A DNA stretch of 64,000 nt from contig NZ_VLLA01000004.1 in the NCBI RefSeq assembly GCF_007830635.1, positions 395,541 to 459,540 on the forward strand, written 5' to 3'. The translations under genes and the position numbers were made by a program. The stretch is from Bradyrhizobium huanghuaihaiense. GTDB taxonomy: Bacteria; Pseudomonadota; Alphaproteobacteria; Rhizobiales; Xanthobacteraceae. This document shows, piece after piece, positions 9,897 to 18,350 of this stretch. Under the pieces are notes generated by a model. The model worked only from the letters and a program-made list of their open reading frames with translations, did no database searches and was not told where the DNA came from. The number at the start of each line of letters is the position of its first letter. The stretch's first letter is position 1.

Positions 9897-11390
9897 TCAG
9901 GCATCCACACTGAGATCGGACCGCGGCGAATCCGCCGCGACGGACATCGGCAGGGTGAACCAGAAACGGGCGCCGCCCTGCGCGGCGCTGCCCTCGGCGC
10001 CGATCCGCCCTCCATGTGCTTCGACGATCGACCGGCAGATGGGAAGCCCCATGCCCATGCCGCTCTCCTTGGTCGTGAAGAAGCTGTCGAAGAGCCGGCC
10101 GGCATGTTCGCCGGCGATGCCGGGTCCGTTGTCCTCCACGGAGCAGCACAGCGTGGCCGCGTCCTGCGCGACCGTGCTGATGACGATCCTGCGATCGTCA
10201 GATCCCGCCTGTGTCATCGCCTGCGCCGCGTTGATGGCCAGATTGACGATCACCTGCTGCAGCTGGGTGCGGTCGCCGAGCACCTGCGGTGCGGCCGGAT
10301 CAGGCCGGTGCAGGATTGTTACGCTGCGGGATTCCATCTCGTGCCGCAGGAAGAGAAGGGCTTCGCGAACGATCTCGTCAAACGACAGGGAGGCCTGCTC
10401 GGGCGCTTTCCGCGACGCCATGCCGTGAACGCGCGCCACGATGTTCGCGGCGCGCTTTGTATCCACGACGATGTTCTCGATGGTCTTGCGGATCTCGACG
10501 ATATCAGGAGCCGGCCTGTTCAGCCATCGCAGCCCGGCGGCGCCATTGGTGGCGATGGCGGCGAGGGGCTGATTGACTTCGTGCGCGATCGAGGCGGTGA
10601 GCTCGCCCAGCATCGAGACCCGCGCGGCATGCGCGAACTCGGCCTGCACCTGCTGAAGCTTCTGCTGGGCGCGAACACGCTGTGAGATGTCGATCGTGCC
10701 GACCAGGCTGACCTCGAGATCGTTGATGGGGCCGACGCGGGCGGTCGTGAAGAGAACGTCGACGACGCGGCCGTCCCACGTGACCATCTTGGTTTCTTCC
10801 TCGAAGTTCGTCTCGCCGCGATAGCGGGACTCCATCGCCCGGCGGAACGTGTCGGGGCGCTCCTTCCAGGTGTCGGCCAGGGAACGTCCGACATAGCCCT
10901 CGCTGCCTCCGCCGAACATCTGGATGGCCCGTTCATTGGCCTCCTGGAACGTGAGCGCATCCATGCAGGTCCGCAGAAACTCGGGATGGCTGTCGAAATA
11001 GGCGCCGAGATCCTTGACGCCCTCGGCGCGCAGCTTTCGAAACAGCGCGACGAGCCGGCTGGCGTCGAGCTGCCGGAACGCGATCGGCATGCGGCTGAAC
11101 AGATGGCGGTAGCGCAGCTCGCTCCGCTCCAGCTCGACGTGGGCCTTCTTCAGGGCCGTGATATCCATGATCGCGCCGACGAGCGTCAGCGAAGCGGCCA
11201 GAAAAGCGGCAAAAGCGATCGCCGTGAAATTGTCGCCAAGCAGCGAACAGGCGAAGGACAGCAGGGTCAAAACAAGGCTACCCCAAGCCCACAGCAGAAT
11301 CCGGTCCTGTATTGTCTGGATCGGCAGCAGACGGCGCCACCATCGCTGCGGCTGTACGGGATGAGAGCCATCCAGGCGTTCGAGCGTCAT
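9897..11390 (-). CDS. PAS sensor histidine kinase, FixL/NtrB-like
   Basis: A 497-residue kinase. Residues 30-80 hold two membrane helices, about 95-240 are PAS-like, followed by HisKA with phospho-acceptor His270 in ASIAHEVNQPLAA, then HATPase with NLAINAAQAM (N box), EDNGPGI (G1) and GMGMGLPICRSIVEAHGG (G2). No response regulator is adjacent, so it is an orphan here; the closest relative in the window is the kinase at 31.4-33.0 kb, which has a FixJ-type partner. It is convergent with the YdeP-like gene, 17 bases away. The ligand is unknown; no haem-binding His could be assigned in the PAS region. Confidence 0.9.
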   Translation of the reverse strand: MTLERLDGSHPVQPQRWWRRLLPIQTIQDRILLWAWGSLVLTLLSFACSLLGDNFTAIAFAAFLAASLTLVGAIMDITALKKAHVELERSELRYRHLFSRMPIAFRQLDASRLVALFRKLRAEGVKDLGAYFDSHPEFLRTCMDALTFQEANERAIQMFGGGSEGYVGRSLADTWKERPDTFRRAMESRYRGETNFEEETKMVTWDGRVVDVLFTTARVGPINDLEVSLVGTIDISQRVRAQQKLQQVQAEFAHAARVSMLGELTASIAHEVNQPLAAIATNGAAGLRWLNRPAPDIVEIRKTIENIVVDTKRAANIVARVHGMASRKAPEQASLSFDEIVREALLFLRHEMESRSVTILHRPDPAAPQVLGDRTQLQQVIVNLAINAAQAMTQAGSDDRRIVISTVAQDAATLCCSVEDNGPGIAGEHAGRLFDSFFTTKESGMGMGLPICRSIVEAHGGRIGAEGSAAQGGARFWFTLPMSVAADSPRSDLSVDA

Positions 11391-11485
11391 GCAGAGGGTC
11401 TAGCGCGCCGCCGAGGGGAGGTCTTTTGCGTTTTCGCAGGCACTTTGCCAAAACGCACGAAGCTGCTGCCGAGCCGCGTGCGACT

Positions 11486-11902
11486 TTAGGCTATCTCGGC
11501 CACGGATATTGTCACGCCGAACCGCCGCTCGAACTCGGCGAGATCGACGACGCCGCGGCGGTGGGTGCCGTCGCCGATCTTGCGGTCGCCGTCCCAGGCC
11601 TCGACCTCGAACAAGATGCTCCTGACTTCGATCGCGACGACCCGTGCCGTCGCCCGCACCGTGCGGCCGACCGGCGTTGCCGCCAGATGGCGGATATTGA
11701 CCATCATTCCGACGCTGACATGGCCTGCAGGCAGGAATGGCTGAACCGCCGATCCCGCGGCCATCTCCATGTGCAGGATCATCATCGGCGTGCCGTAGAC
11801 TTCAGGCATGCCCGGCACCGCATGGCCAACCGTCATCTCGCGCGTGACGGTCACCAGTTTTTCCGCTGTCGTGCCGAGGGTCACCTTCTCAAGCGGATTC
11901 AT
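11486..11902 (-). CDS. Hotdog-fold thioesterase
   Basis: A 138-residue protein resembling the fluoroacetyl-CoA thioesterase (FlK) family: VYGTPMMILHMEMAA, AGHVSVGMMVNIRHLAATPVG and a final GDGTHRRGVV are typical hotdog elements. It would hydrolyse a small acyl-CoA in the cytoplasm. Its start overlaps the end of the RND transporter by 14 bases, so it is the last gene of the efflux operon. A thioesterase is an unusual partner for an efflux pump, and may mean the substrate is acid-like or arises from CoA metabolism. Substrate not assignable. Confidence 0.82.
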   Translation of the reverse strand: MNPLEKVTLGTTAEKLVTVTREMTVGHAVPGMPEVYGTPMMILHMEMAAGSAVQPFLPAGHVSVGMMVNIRHLAATPVGRTVRATARVVAIEVRSILFEVEAWDGDRKIGDGTHRRGVVDLAEFERRFGVTISVAEIA

Positions 11903-14900
11903 GGCTCATTCCCGTCTCTGCCTCGGTCTTGGATGGGGTGGATGTTTCGGACCGCGGCTTACGCCCGGTGAGCCGGTTGCTGAGCCGGTCGAGATAGAGA
12001 TAGACGACCGGCGTGGTGTACAGCGTCAGGATCTGCGACAGCATCAGGCCGCCGACGATGGTATAGCCGAGCGGCTGGCGCAGCTCCGCACCGGTGCCGG
12101 AGCCGATCATCAGCGGCACGCCGCCAAGCAGCGCCGCCATCGTAGTCATCAGGATCGGCCGGAAGCGAAGCGTGCAGGCCTGGTAGATCGCCTCCTCGGG
12201 GCTCAGCCCATTCTGGCGTTCCACCTCGAGGGCGAAGTCGACCAGCATGATGCCGTTCTTCTTCACGATGCCGATCAGGAGGATGATGCCGATGATCGCG
12301 ATGACGCTGAGATCCATGTGGACCGCGAGCAGCAGCAACAGCGCGCCGATGCCGGCCGACGGCAGCGTCGACAGGATCGTAATGGGGTGGATCAGGCTCT
12401 CATAGAGCACACCAAGGATGATGTAGATCACGATCAGCGCCGCCCCGATCAGGAGCGGCGTGCCCGACAGGGAGGACTGGAACGCCTGGGCGTTGCCCTG
12501 GAACGAGGTCGACAGCGAGGCGGGCTTGCCGGTGTCCTTCTCGATCTTCTGGATCGCCGTCACCGCATCGCCCAGCGCGACGCCCGGCTTCAGGTTGAAC
12601 GAGATCGTCACCGAGGGAAACAGGCTCTGGTGATTGATCAGGATCGGCGCGGGCTTGATGACGCTGTGGACCAGCGTGCTGAGCGGGACCTGCTGGCCGG
12701 AGGCCGAGTTCAGATAGATGTCCTTGAGCGCTTCGGGCCCGTACTGGAAGCGTGGATCGACCTCCATCACGACATGGTACTGGTTCAGCGAGGTGAACAT
12801 GGTCGAGACGATGCGCTGGCCAAAGGCGTCGTCGAGCGCGTTGTCGATCGTCGTGGGCAGGATGCCGAAGCTGGAGGCGACCTCGCGATCGACGGTGACC
12901 TCCAGCCGCGGACCGGCATTGGCCTGATCGCTCGCGACATCGGTGATGGCGTCGAGGGCGCGAAGCTTCTCCAGGAAGATCGCCGACCAGTGGGTGAGCT
13001 CGTTGGAATCGGCATCCGTCAGCGTGTACTGGTACTGCGTCTTCGACAGGCGGGCGCCGATGGTGATGTCCTGCGCGGCCTGCATGTAGAGCCTGATGCC
13101 CTGGATGTGGGCGAGCCGAGGGCCCAGGCGGTTGATGATTTGGTCGGCGCTGGCCTTGCGCTCGGGCTTCGGCTTCAGGACGATGAAGATGCGGCCCTGG
13201 TTGAGCGTCGCCGTCGGGCCGCCGGGGCCGATATAGCTTGCCACCGATTGAATTGCCGGATCCTTCAGGAGGATGTTGACGATCGCCTGCTGGCGTTCGG
13301 ACATCGCGGGGAAGGAGATGTCCTGGGCGGCCTCGGTGATGCCGACGATCTGTCCGGTGTCCTGCTGCGGGAAGAAACCCTTCGGAATGATCACGTAGAG
13401 ATAGCCGGTCAGCGCGATGGTGGAGAGCATCACGAGCAGCGTGACGAAGCGATGGCGCAGCACGACGCGCAAGCCCCGCGCGTAGAGCGCGAGCAGCGCA
13501 TCGAAGCCGCGTTCGAACAGCAGATAGATCCGGCCGTGCTTCTTTCGCGATTCGTCCTTCAAAAGACGCGCACACATCATCGGTGTCAGGGTGAGCGAGA
13601 TGACGAGCGAGAGCAGCAGCGAGGCGGTGATGGTGACGGCGAATTCCTGGAACAGCTTGCCGACATAGCCGCCCATCAGGAACAGCGGGATGAACACCGC
13701 GATCAGCGACAGCGTGATCGAGACGATCGTGAAGCCGATCTCGGCGGAGCCCTTGAGCGCTGCCTCCAGCGGCGTCATGCCCTGCTCGAGATGGCGCACG
13801 ATGTTCTCGATGACCACGACGGCATCGTCCACCACGAAGCCGACCGCGATCGACAAGGCCATCAGCGAGAGGTTGTCGAGACTGTAGCCGAGCACATAGA
13901 GGACCGCGAACGTCCCGATCAGCGCCAGCGGCACCGTGATCGCCGGGATGACGGTGGCCCAGAAATTCCGCAGGAACAGGAAGATGACCATCACCACCAG
14001 GGCGACCGTGAGCATCAGCGTGAACTGAACGTCGGAGACCGCGGCGCGGATGGTGGCGGTGCGATCGGCCGCGATCGTCACCTTGATCGCCGGCGGAACG
14101 GAGGCCTGCAGCTGCGGCAGCAGCTTCTTGATGCGGTCGACCGTCTCGATGACGTTGGCGCCGGGAACGCGCTGGACGGCGAGGATGATGGCGGGATCCT
14201 TGCCGTACCAGCCGGCCAGGAGGTCGTTTTCGGGCGCCTCGATCGCCGTGCCGACGTCGCGGATCCGCACCGGCGAGCCGTTGCGATAGGCGATGATGAG
14301 GTCTTCGTAGGCGGAAGGCTTCAGCAGCTGGTCGTTGGTGTTCAGCGTGTAGGTGACACGCGGGCTGTTGAGCGTGCCCTTGGGCAGGTCGACATTGGCG
14401 CCGGCGATGACGCTGCGGACGTCTTCGAGGCCGATGCCGCGGGCGGCGAGCGCCTGCGGATTGACGCGAACGCGGATCGCGGGCTTCTGCTGGCCGCCGA
14501 TGCCGACGAGGCCGACGCCGGGGACCTGCGAGATCTTCGGCAGCAGGATGTTTTCGGCATAGGCGTCCACCGTCGTCAGCGGCAGCGAGTCCGACGTCAG
14601 CGCGATCAGCATGATCGGCGTCTCCGCCGGATTCACCTTCCTGATCGTCGGCGGGTAGGGGATGTTCGGTGGCAGGAAGGGGCTGGCGGCGTTGATCGCG
14701 GCCAGCACGTCCACCGCCGCGCTGTCCACGGTGCGCGACAGCTCGAACTGCACCGTGAGCTGGGCGACGCCGAGCGCACTGGACGAGGTGAGCTGCGTGA
14801 TGCCCGGAATCTGGCTGAGCTGCTGCTCGAGCGGCGTTGCGAGGGACGAGGCGATGGTGCCGGGATCGGCGCCGGGCAATTGCGCCGAGATCTGGATCGT

Positions 14901-15029
14901 CGGGTAATTGACGTTCGGCAGCGCTCCGACCGGCAGCAGCGGATAGGCCGCAAGGCCGAGCAGCAGCAGGCCGGCCATCAGCAACGCGGTTGCAATCGGT
15001 CGCAGGATGAAGAGCGCGGAGAGGTTCAT
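11889..15029 (-). CDS. RND efflux permease, HAE1 family
   Basis: Inner-membrane proton-driven pump of 1046 residues, the normal HAE1 length, closest in style to MdtB/MdtC. It has twelve predicted membrane helices and two large periplasmic loops. The TM4 proton-relay pair is in GFVVDDAVVVIENI and the TM10 lysine in GIVKKNGIML. The true start is ATG 15029, beginning MNLSALFILRP, which overlaps the stop of the upstream membrane fusion gene as ATGA. An outer-membrane TolC partner is not encoded nearby. Likely substrates are hydrophobic or amphipathic toxic compounds. Confidence 0.94.
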   Translation of the reverse strand: MNLSALFILRPIATALLMAGLLLLGLAAYPLLPVGALPNVNYPTIQISAQLPGADPGTIASSLATPLEQQLSQIPGITQLTSSSALGVAQLTVQFELSRTVDSAAVDVLAAINAASPFLPPNIPYPPTIRKVNPAETPIMLIALTSDSLPLTTVDAYAENILLPKISQVPGVGLVGIGGQQKPAIRVRVNPQALAARGIGLEDVRSVIAGANVDLPKGTLNSPRVTYTLNTNDQLLKPSAYEDLIIAYRNGSPVRIRDVGTAIEAPENDLLAGWYGKDPAIILAVQRVPGANVIETVDRIKKLLPQLQASVPPAIKVTIAADRTATIRAAVSDVQFTLMLTVALVVMVIFLFLRNFWATVIPAITVPLALIGTFAVLYVLGYSLDNLSLMALSIAVGFVVDDAVVVIENIVRHLEQGMTPLEAALKGSAEIGFTIVSITLSLIAVFIPLFLMGGYVGKLFQEFAVTITASLLLSLVISLTLTPMMCARLLKDESRKKHGRIYLLFERGFDALLALYARGLRVVLRHRFVTLLVMLSTIALTGYLYVIIPKGFFPQQDTGQIVGITEAAQDISFPAMSERQQAIVNILLKDPAIQSVASYIGPGGPTATLNQGRIFIVLKPKPERKASADQIINRLGPRLAHIQGIRLYMQAAQDITIGARLSKTQYQYTLTDADSNELTHWSAIFLEKLRALDAITDVASDQANAGPRLEVTVDREVASSFGILPTTIDNALDDAFGQRIVSTMFTSLNQYHVVMEVDPRFQYGPEALKDIYLNSASGQQVPLSTLVHSVIKPAPILINHQSLFPSVTISFNLKPGVALGDAVTAIQKIEKDTGKPASLSTSFQGNAQAFQSSLSGTPLLIGAALIVIYIILGVLYESLIHPITILSTLPSAGIGALLLLLAVHMDLSVIAIIGIILLIGIVKKNGIMLVDFALEVERQNGLSPEEAIYQACTLRFRPILMTTMAALLGGVPLMIGSGTGAELRQPLGYTIVGGLMLSQILTLYTTPVVYLYLDRLSNRLTGRKPRSETSTPSKTEAETGMSHESA

Positions 15030-16198
15030 GGAAGCGCGTCCTGCACGGCGCTCTGCAGGTCGGCTTCGCGCGCAGCCTTGCCATGCAACTCCCGGACGCG
15101 GCTGCCTTCCGTCAGCCGATACTGGCCGTCGACCACGACGACGTCGCCCGACTTCAGCCCCTGGTCGATCAGCGCCTGGCCGTCGCTGATCTGCGCGACG
15201 TGGACGGGACGCAAGGCCGCGGTCTGGTCGGGAGATACGACATAGACATAGCTGCCGTTCGGGCCCTGCTGCACGGCCGAGCCGGCGACAGTGAGCGCGT
15301 TCTTCTGAACCTCGAGCAGCAGGCGCGCGTTCACCAGCTGGCCCGGCCACAGCCGATGCTCGTGGTTCGGAAACACCGCCTTGAGCTGGACGGTGCCGGT
15401 CGTGCCCGCGATCTCGTTGTTGACCAGCAGCAGCGTGCCCTCGTCGAGCTTCATCTTGTTGTCCTGGCTGTAGGCGATGACCTTCAGCTCTCCTTTTGCG
15501 GCGTGCTGCTGGATCACGGGCAGATCGGTCTGCGGCAGGGTGAACAGCAGCGAGATCGGCTCGATCTGCGTGACGACGACGAGACCGTTGGGATCGGTCG
15601 GATGAATGACGTTGCCTACGTCGATCTGGCGAACCCCGGTGATGCCTGGAATCGCCGATGTCAGGCGCGTGTAGCTGAGCTGGACGTTGGCCTCGTCGAT
15701 CTGGGCCTGGTCCGCCTTCACGGCGGCCTTGAGCTGCGCCACCTGCGCCGTCTGCGTCTCGATCAGTTGCGGGGTCGCATAGCCCTTGTCGCCGAGCTGG
15801 TTGTAGCGTGCGAGATTGGCCTCGGCATTGGCAAGCTGCGCCTGGTCCCTATCGCGATTGGCGGTCAGCTGCTCGATCTGTGCTTCGTAGGGGCGCGGAT
15901 CGATCTGCGCGAGCAGATCGCCGGTCTTGACCGTCTGTCCCTCGGTGAAGGCGATCTTGACGATCTGCCCCTGAATCTGGCTGCGCACGACGTCGGTGTT
16001 GTAGGCGATCACCGTGCCGATGCCGCGCAGATAGATCGGGACGTCCTTGCCGGAGACGGTGGCGGCGACGACTGGCACGGCGGTGGGCACCGGCGCGGCC
16101 GCGACGGCCGGCTTCTTGTCGCTGGCGAAGAACCAGAGGCCTCCGCCAATCAGGATCGCGGCGAGAGCGACGAGTGCAAGGGTGAGGTTCCGCTTCAC
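15026..16198 (-). CDS. RND membrane fusion (periplasmic adaptor) protein
   Basis: A 390-residue adaptor linking the RND pump to an outer-membrane channel. An N-terminal membrane anchor (residues 3-24) is followed by a barrel-sandwich half (GQIVKIAFTEGQTVKTGDLLAQIDP), a coiled-coil hairpin around residues 105-170, the second lipoyl half and a C-terminal beta barrel, as in MdtA/AcrA. The start is the GTG at 16198, preceded by AAGGACCATCACC; longer forms upstream lack a signal. Its TGA overlaps the RND start by 4 bases, so the pair is translationally coupled. Confidence 0.92.
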   Translation of the reverse strand: MKRNLTLALVALAAILIGGGLWFFASDKKPAVAAAPVPTAVPVVAATVSGKDVPIYLRGIGTVIAYNTDVVRSQIQGQIVKIAFTEGQTVKTGDLLAQIDPRPYEAQIEQLTANRDRDQAQLANAEANLARYNQLGDKGYATPQLIETQTAQVAQLKAAVKADQAQIDEANVQLSYTRLTSAIPGITGVRQIDVGNVIHPTDPNGLVVVTQIEPISLLFTLPQTDLPVIQQHAAKGELKVIAYSQDNKMKLDEGTLLLVNNEIAGTTGTVQLKAVFPNHEHRLWPGQLVNARLLLEVQKNALTVAGSAVQQGPNGSYVYVVSPDQTAALRPVHVAQISDGQALIDQGLKSGDVVVVDGQYRLTEGSRVRELHGKAAREADLQSAVQDALP

Positions 16199-16218
16199 GG
16201 TGATGGTCCTTGTTGATC

Positions 16219-16746
16219 TCAGGGATTGCCGGAGCTGTTGCCTGACGTCGTGCCGCCCATGGACGTGGGGCCGGGCACCGGCACGGGCGGACTGATTCCG
16301 GCACCACCGAGCTCGGTGGACCCGAGCGGAATCCCGACGCGTCCGATCGTCGATGTCTGGGGAGGCAGGGCCGACGGCGTCGTCGTGCCGCTCTGGCACG
16401 CGAGCGACGAGCTTCCCGAGAGCCCGCCGCCGTCGAACAGGGCGCCTGACGATCCGGCATTGCCCGATGGCGCGCAGTTCGTCATGCCCAACGAAGGATT
16501 GATCGGGGATATGCCGGGCGTTGCGATTTCGGTCGAGCCGAGTGGAATGCCTTCAGGCCGCGTCGCGCCGAGGTTGAGCGGCGAGGTCGCGGACATGCCG
16601 ACGGGGGGCGGCGTCGTCGGCAGCGTCATTTGCGCATCTGCCGCAGCCGGCATCAGCCATATCAGGCCAGTTGCGAGCGCCGCGCGCAGTTGCATCGATG
16701 CGAGCCGGCGGCATCCGAACCTGTTCGATGAGGGCTGTTCTCGCAT
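16219..16746 (-). CDS. Secreted low-complexity protein with GIPLGSTE repeats
   Basis: Function unknown. A 175-residue protein rich in Pro, Gly, Ser and Thr. A hydrophobic segment ends in AAADAQ, a likely signal peptidase site. Two internal repeats, GIPLGSTEIATPGISP and GIPLGSTELGGAGISP, lie about 85 residues apart, and two single Cys residues could pair. ATG 16746 has GGAG eight bases upstream; an internal ATG at 16695 gives a cleaner signal peptide but has no ribosome site. It ends 20 bases before the membrane fusion gene, so it is likely co-transcribed with the pump. A periplasmic or surface role is inferred. Confidence 0.72.
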   Translation of the reverse strand: MREQPSSNRFGCRRLASMQLRAALATGLIWLMPAAADAQMTLPTTPPPVGMSATSPLNLGATRPEGIPLGSTEIATPGISPINPSLGMTNCAPSGNAGSSGALFDGGGLSGSSSLACQSGTTTPSALPPQTSTIGRVGIPLGSTELGGAGISPPVPVPGPTSMGGTTSGNSSGNP

Positions 16747-16857
16747 AGGCTGCTCCGGAGTCTTTCATTTGCGCGGGACGATAGGGAGCGGCCGGCGACC
16801 CGGTATTTCCTGAAAGCACGTCCCGCTGTCTCACCGCACGATCGGGAAGCATCTCCC

Positions 16858-17217
16858 TCATCGTGACTGCTTCTGCAGCAGCAGCGTTGCCTCGGACAGT
16901 TCCCGGCGGCACCTGGCGATGTCTCTGGAGCGGTCCGCGGCACGCGCACGATCGAGCGCATCGAGCGCGAGCCGAAGCTGCGCTCCGCTCGCGCCCTCAG
17001 CCTCCGCCAGCGATCGCGGCGTGGGCTGATGACTGCGCAGCGCACTGAGGCTCTCCGGGCCCCAGCCATGCGCGCCGGCAGTCTTCTCGATGGCGGCGTC
17101 CAGCTTTGCCTGGACATGTCCGATCGAAGCCTCGCAGGACGCTGCATGAACCGGAGAGGCCGCATCCACGAGGATTATCATGACAGCTGCAATCGGGATG
17201 AGTGAATTCGATGTCAT
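16858..17217 (-). CDS. Small secreted protein of unknown function
   Basis: A 119-residue protein with a signal peptide (TSNSLIPIAAVMIILVDAA, cleavage probably after PVHA). The mature part has two Cys and is mainly helical and charged: LDAAIEKTAGAHGW, then LALDALDRARAADRSRD, ending QKQSR. ATG 17217 is preceded by GAGAGGATCGACA; the frame is open upstream but has no better start. It lies 111 bases upstream of the repeat protein on the same strand and may open the efflux operon. No family recognised. Confidence 0.65.
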   Translation of the reverse strand: MTSNSLIPIAAVMIILVDAASPVHAASCEASIGHVQAKLDAAIEKTAGAHGWGPESLSALRSHQPTPRSLAEAEGASGAQLRLALDALDRARAADRSRDIARCRRELSEATLLLQKQSR

Positions 17218-17468
17218 TGTCGATCCTCTCGTGTCGATGGTTGAACGTCGGTCTCGAATGACAGAACCGATGCGAGCCGTCTTTCGCTTACGAACGTCAG
17301 CCGCCCTGCACGCGCGCGAGGTCGTGCCATCAGAGAAACCGGACGTGAGCGGGATCGGCCGCGGCGGACTTGCCGGCGTGCGAAGTGGCAAGCGCCGTTG
17401 TTTGCCGAAATACGCAAGGGAGCGACGAACCTAGTGTCGCGTCATTCCAACCCCGGAGTGATCCCGAC

Positions 17469-18251
17469 ATGAAACCCCTCAACGCTGGCCTCGCCCTCGC
17501 TGCCGCCCTCTCCCTGTTCGCGACCGTCCCGGCGCGCGCGGAACCCCCGAAGAACATCGTCCTGGTGCACGGAGCCTGGGTCGATGCGTCGGGCTGGAAG
17601 CCGGTCTACGAGATCCTGACCAAGGAAGGCTTCCGCGTGACGATGGTGCAGGAGCCCGAAACCTCGTTCGCCGACGACGTCACCGCGGCGAAGCGGATTC
17701 TCGATCTCCAGGACGGCCCGACGCTGCTCGTCGGTCACAGCTATGGCGGCTCGATCATCACCGAGGCCGGCGTCCATCCCAACGTCGTCGGCCTCGTCTA
17801 CGTCGCCGCACACGCGCCCGACGTCGGCGAGGATGAATCGGCGCTGGGCAAGAAGACGCCGAGCGTGCTCGGCAAGACCGAGGGCGTCATCAAGGTCACG
17901 CCCGACAAGTTCACCTATCTAGATCCCGTGCAGTTCCCGAAACTGTTCGCGCCCGATCTGCCGCGCGAGCGGGCCGAGTTCGTTGCGCGCTCCCAGGTCC
18001 TGGCGGCGACCCAGGTGTTCAGCACGCCGCTGACCGCGGCTGCGTGGAAGACCAAGCCGAGCTGGGGCATCGTTGCCGGCAGCGACCAGATCATCAATCC
18101 GGATCTCGAGCGCTGGTACTACGAGCGCGCCAAGAGCCAGACCACCGTGATCCCCGGCGCCAGCCACTCCGTCTACGAGTCCCATCCGAAGGAAGTGGCT
18201 GCCATCATCACTCGCGCCGCACGCAGCATCGATCAACCGGCCACGCGCTGA
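17469..18251 (+). CDS. Exported alpha/beta hydrolase
   Basis: A 260-residue alpha/beta-hydrolase of the small esterase group (EstC/MKS1-like, IVLVHGAW oxyanion-loop start). An N-terminal signal peptide of about 25 residues ends ARAE, so it acts in the periplasm. The nucleophile is Ser91 in GHSYGG and the catalytic His is about residue 233 in PGASHSVYESHP; an acid in the AGSDQIINPD segment completes the triad. ATG 17469 has GGAG upstream. It is followed 99 bases later by the malonate decarboxylase operon, from which a hairpin separates it, so joint regulation is not clear. Substrate unknown. Confidence 0.88.
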   Translation: MKPLNAGLALAAALSLFATVPARAEPPKNIVLVHGAWVDASGWKPVYEILTKEGFRVTMVQEPETSFADDVTAAKRILDLQDGPTLLVGHSYGGSIITEAGVHPNVVGLVYVAAHAPDVGEDESALGKKTPSVLGKTEGVIKVTPDKFTYLDPVQFPKLFAPDLPRERAEFVARSQVLAATQVFSTPLTAAAWKTKPSWGIVAGSDQIINPDLERWYYERAKSQTTVIPGASHSVYESHPKEVAAIITRAARSIDQPATR

Positions 18252-18297
18252 CGATGTGTTTTTGCCGGTCCTGACGCACGGCCGGCAGAAGGAAGGA

Positions 18298-18323
18298 CGG
18301 CGGGAGAGACAGCACTCCCGCCG
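18298..18323 (+). terminator. Strong hairpin upstream of mdcA
   Basis: A 9-bp perfect stem CGGCGGGAG/CTCCCGCCG with an 8-base loop ends 27 bases before the mdcA start. There is no T-run, so it could be a weak terminator for the hydrolase gene, an mRNA-stability element or an mdc leader structure. Confidence 0.5.
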
Positions 18324-18350
18324 GTCCGACTGTCCCATCAGGAGGATTCC

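Noticed and set aside
11808..15245. Very long open frame (over 1100 codons) on the forward strand opposite the RND permease
   Set aside because: Composition is the Arg/Asp/His-rich pattern expected from antisense of a GC-rich coding region; no family motif and no ribosome site, while the reverse strand encodes a canonical RND protein.
16226..16813. Forward frame of 195 codons opposite the GIPLGSTE protein
   Set aside because: The reverse frame has a signal peptide, ribosome site and internal repeats; the forward one is its complement.
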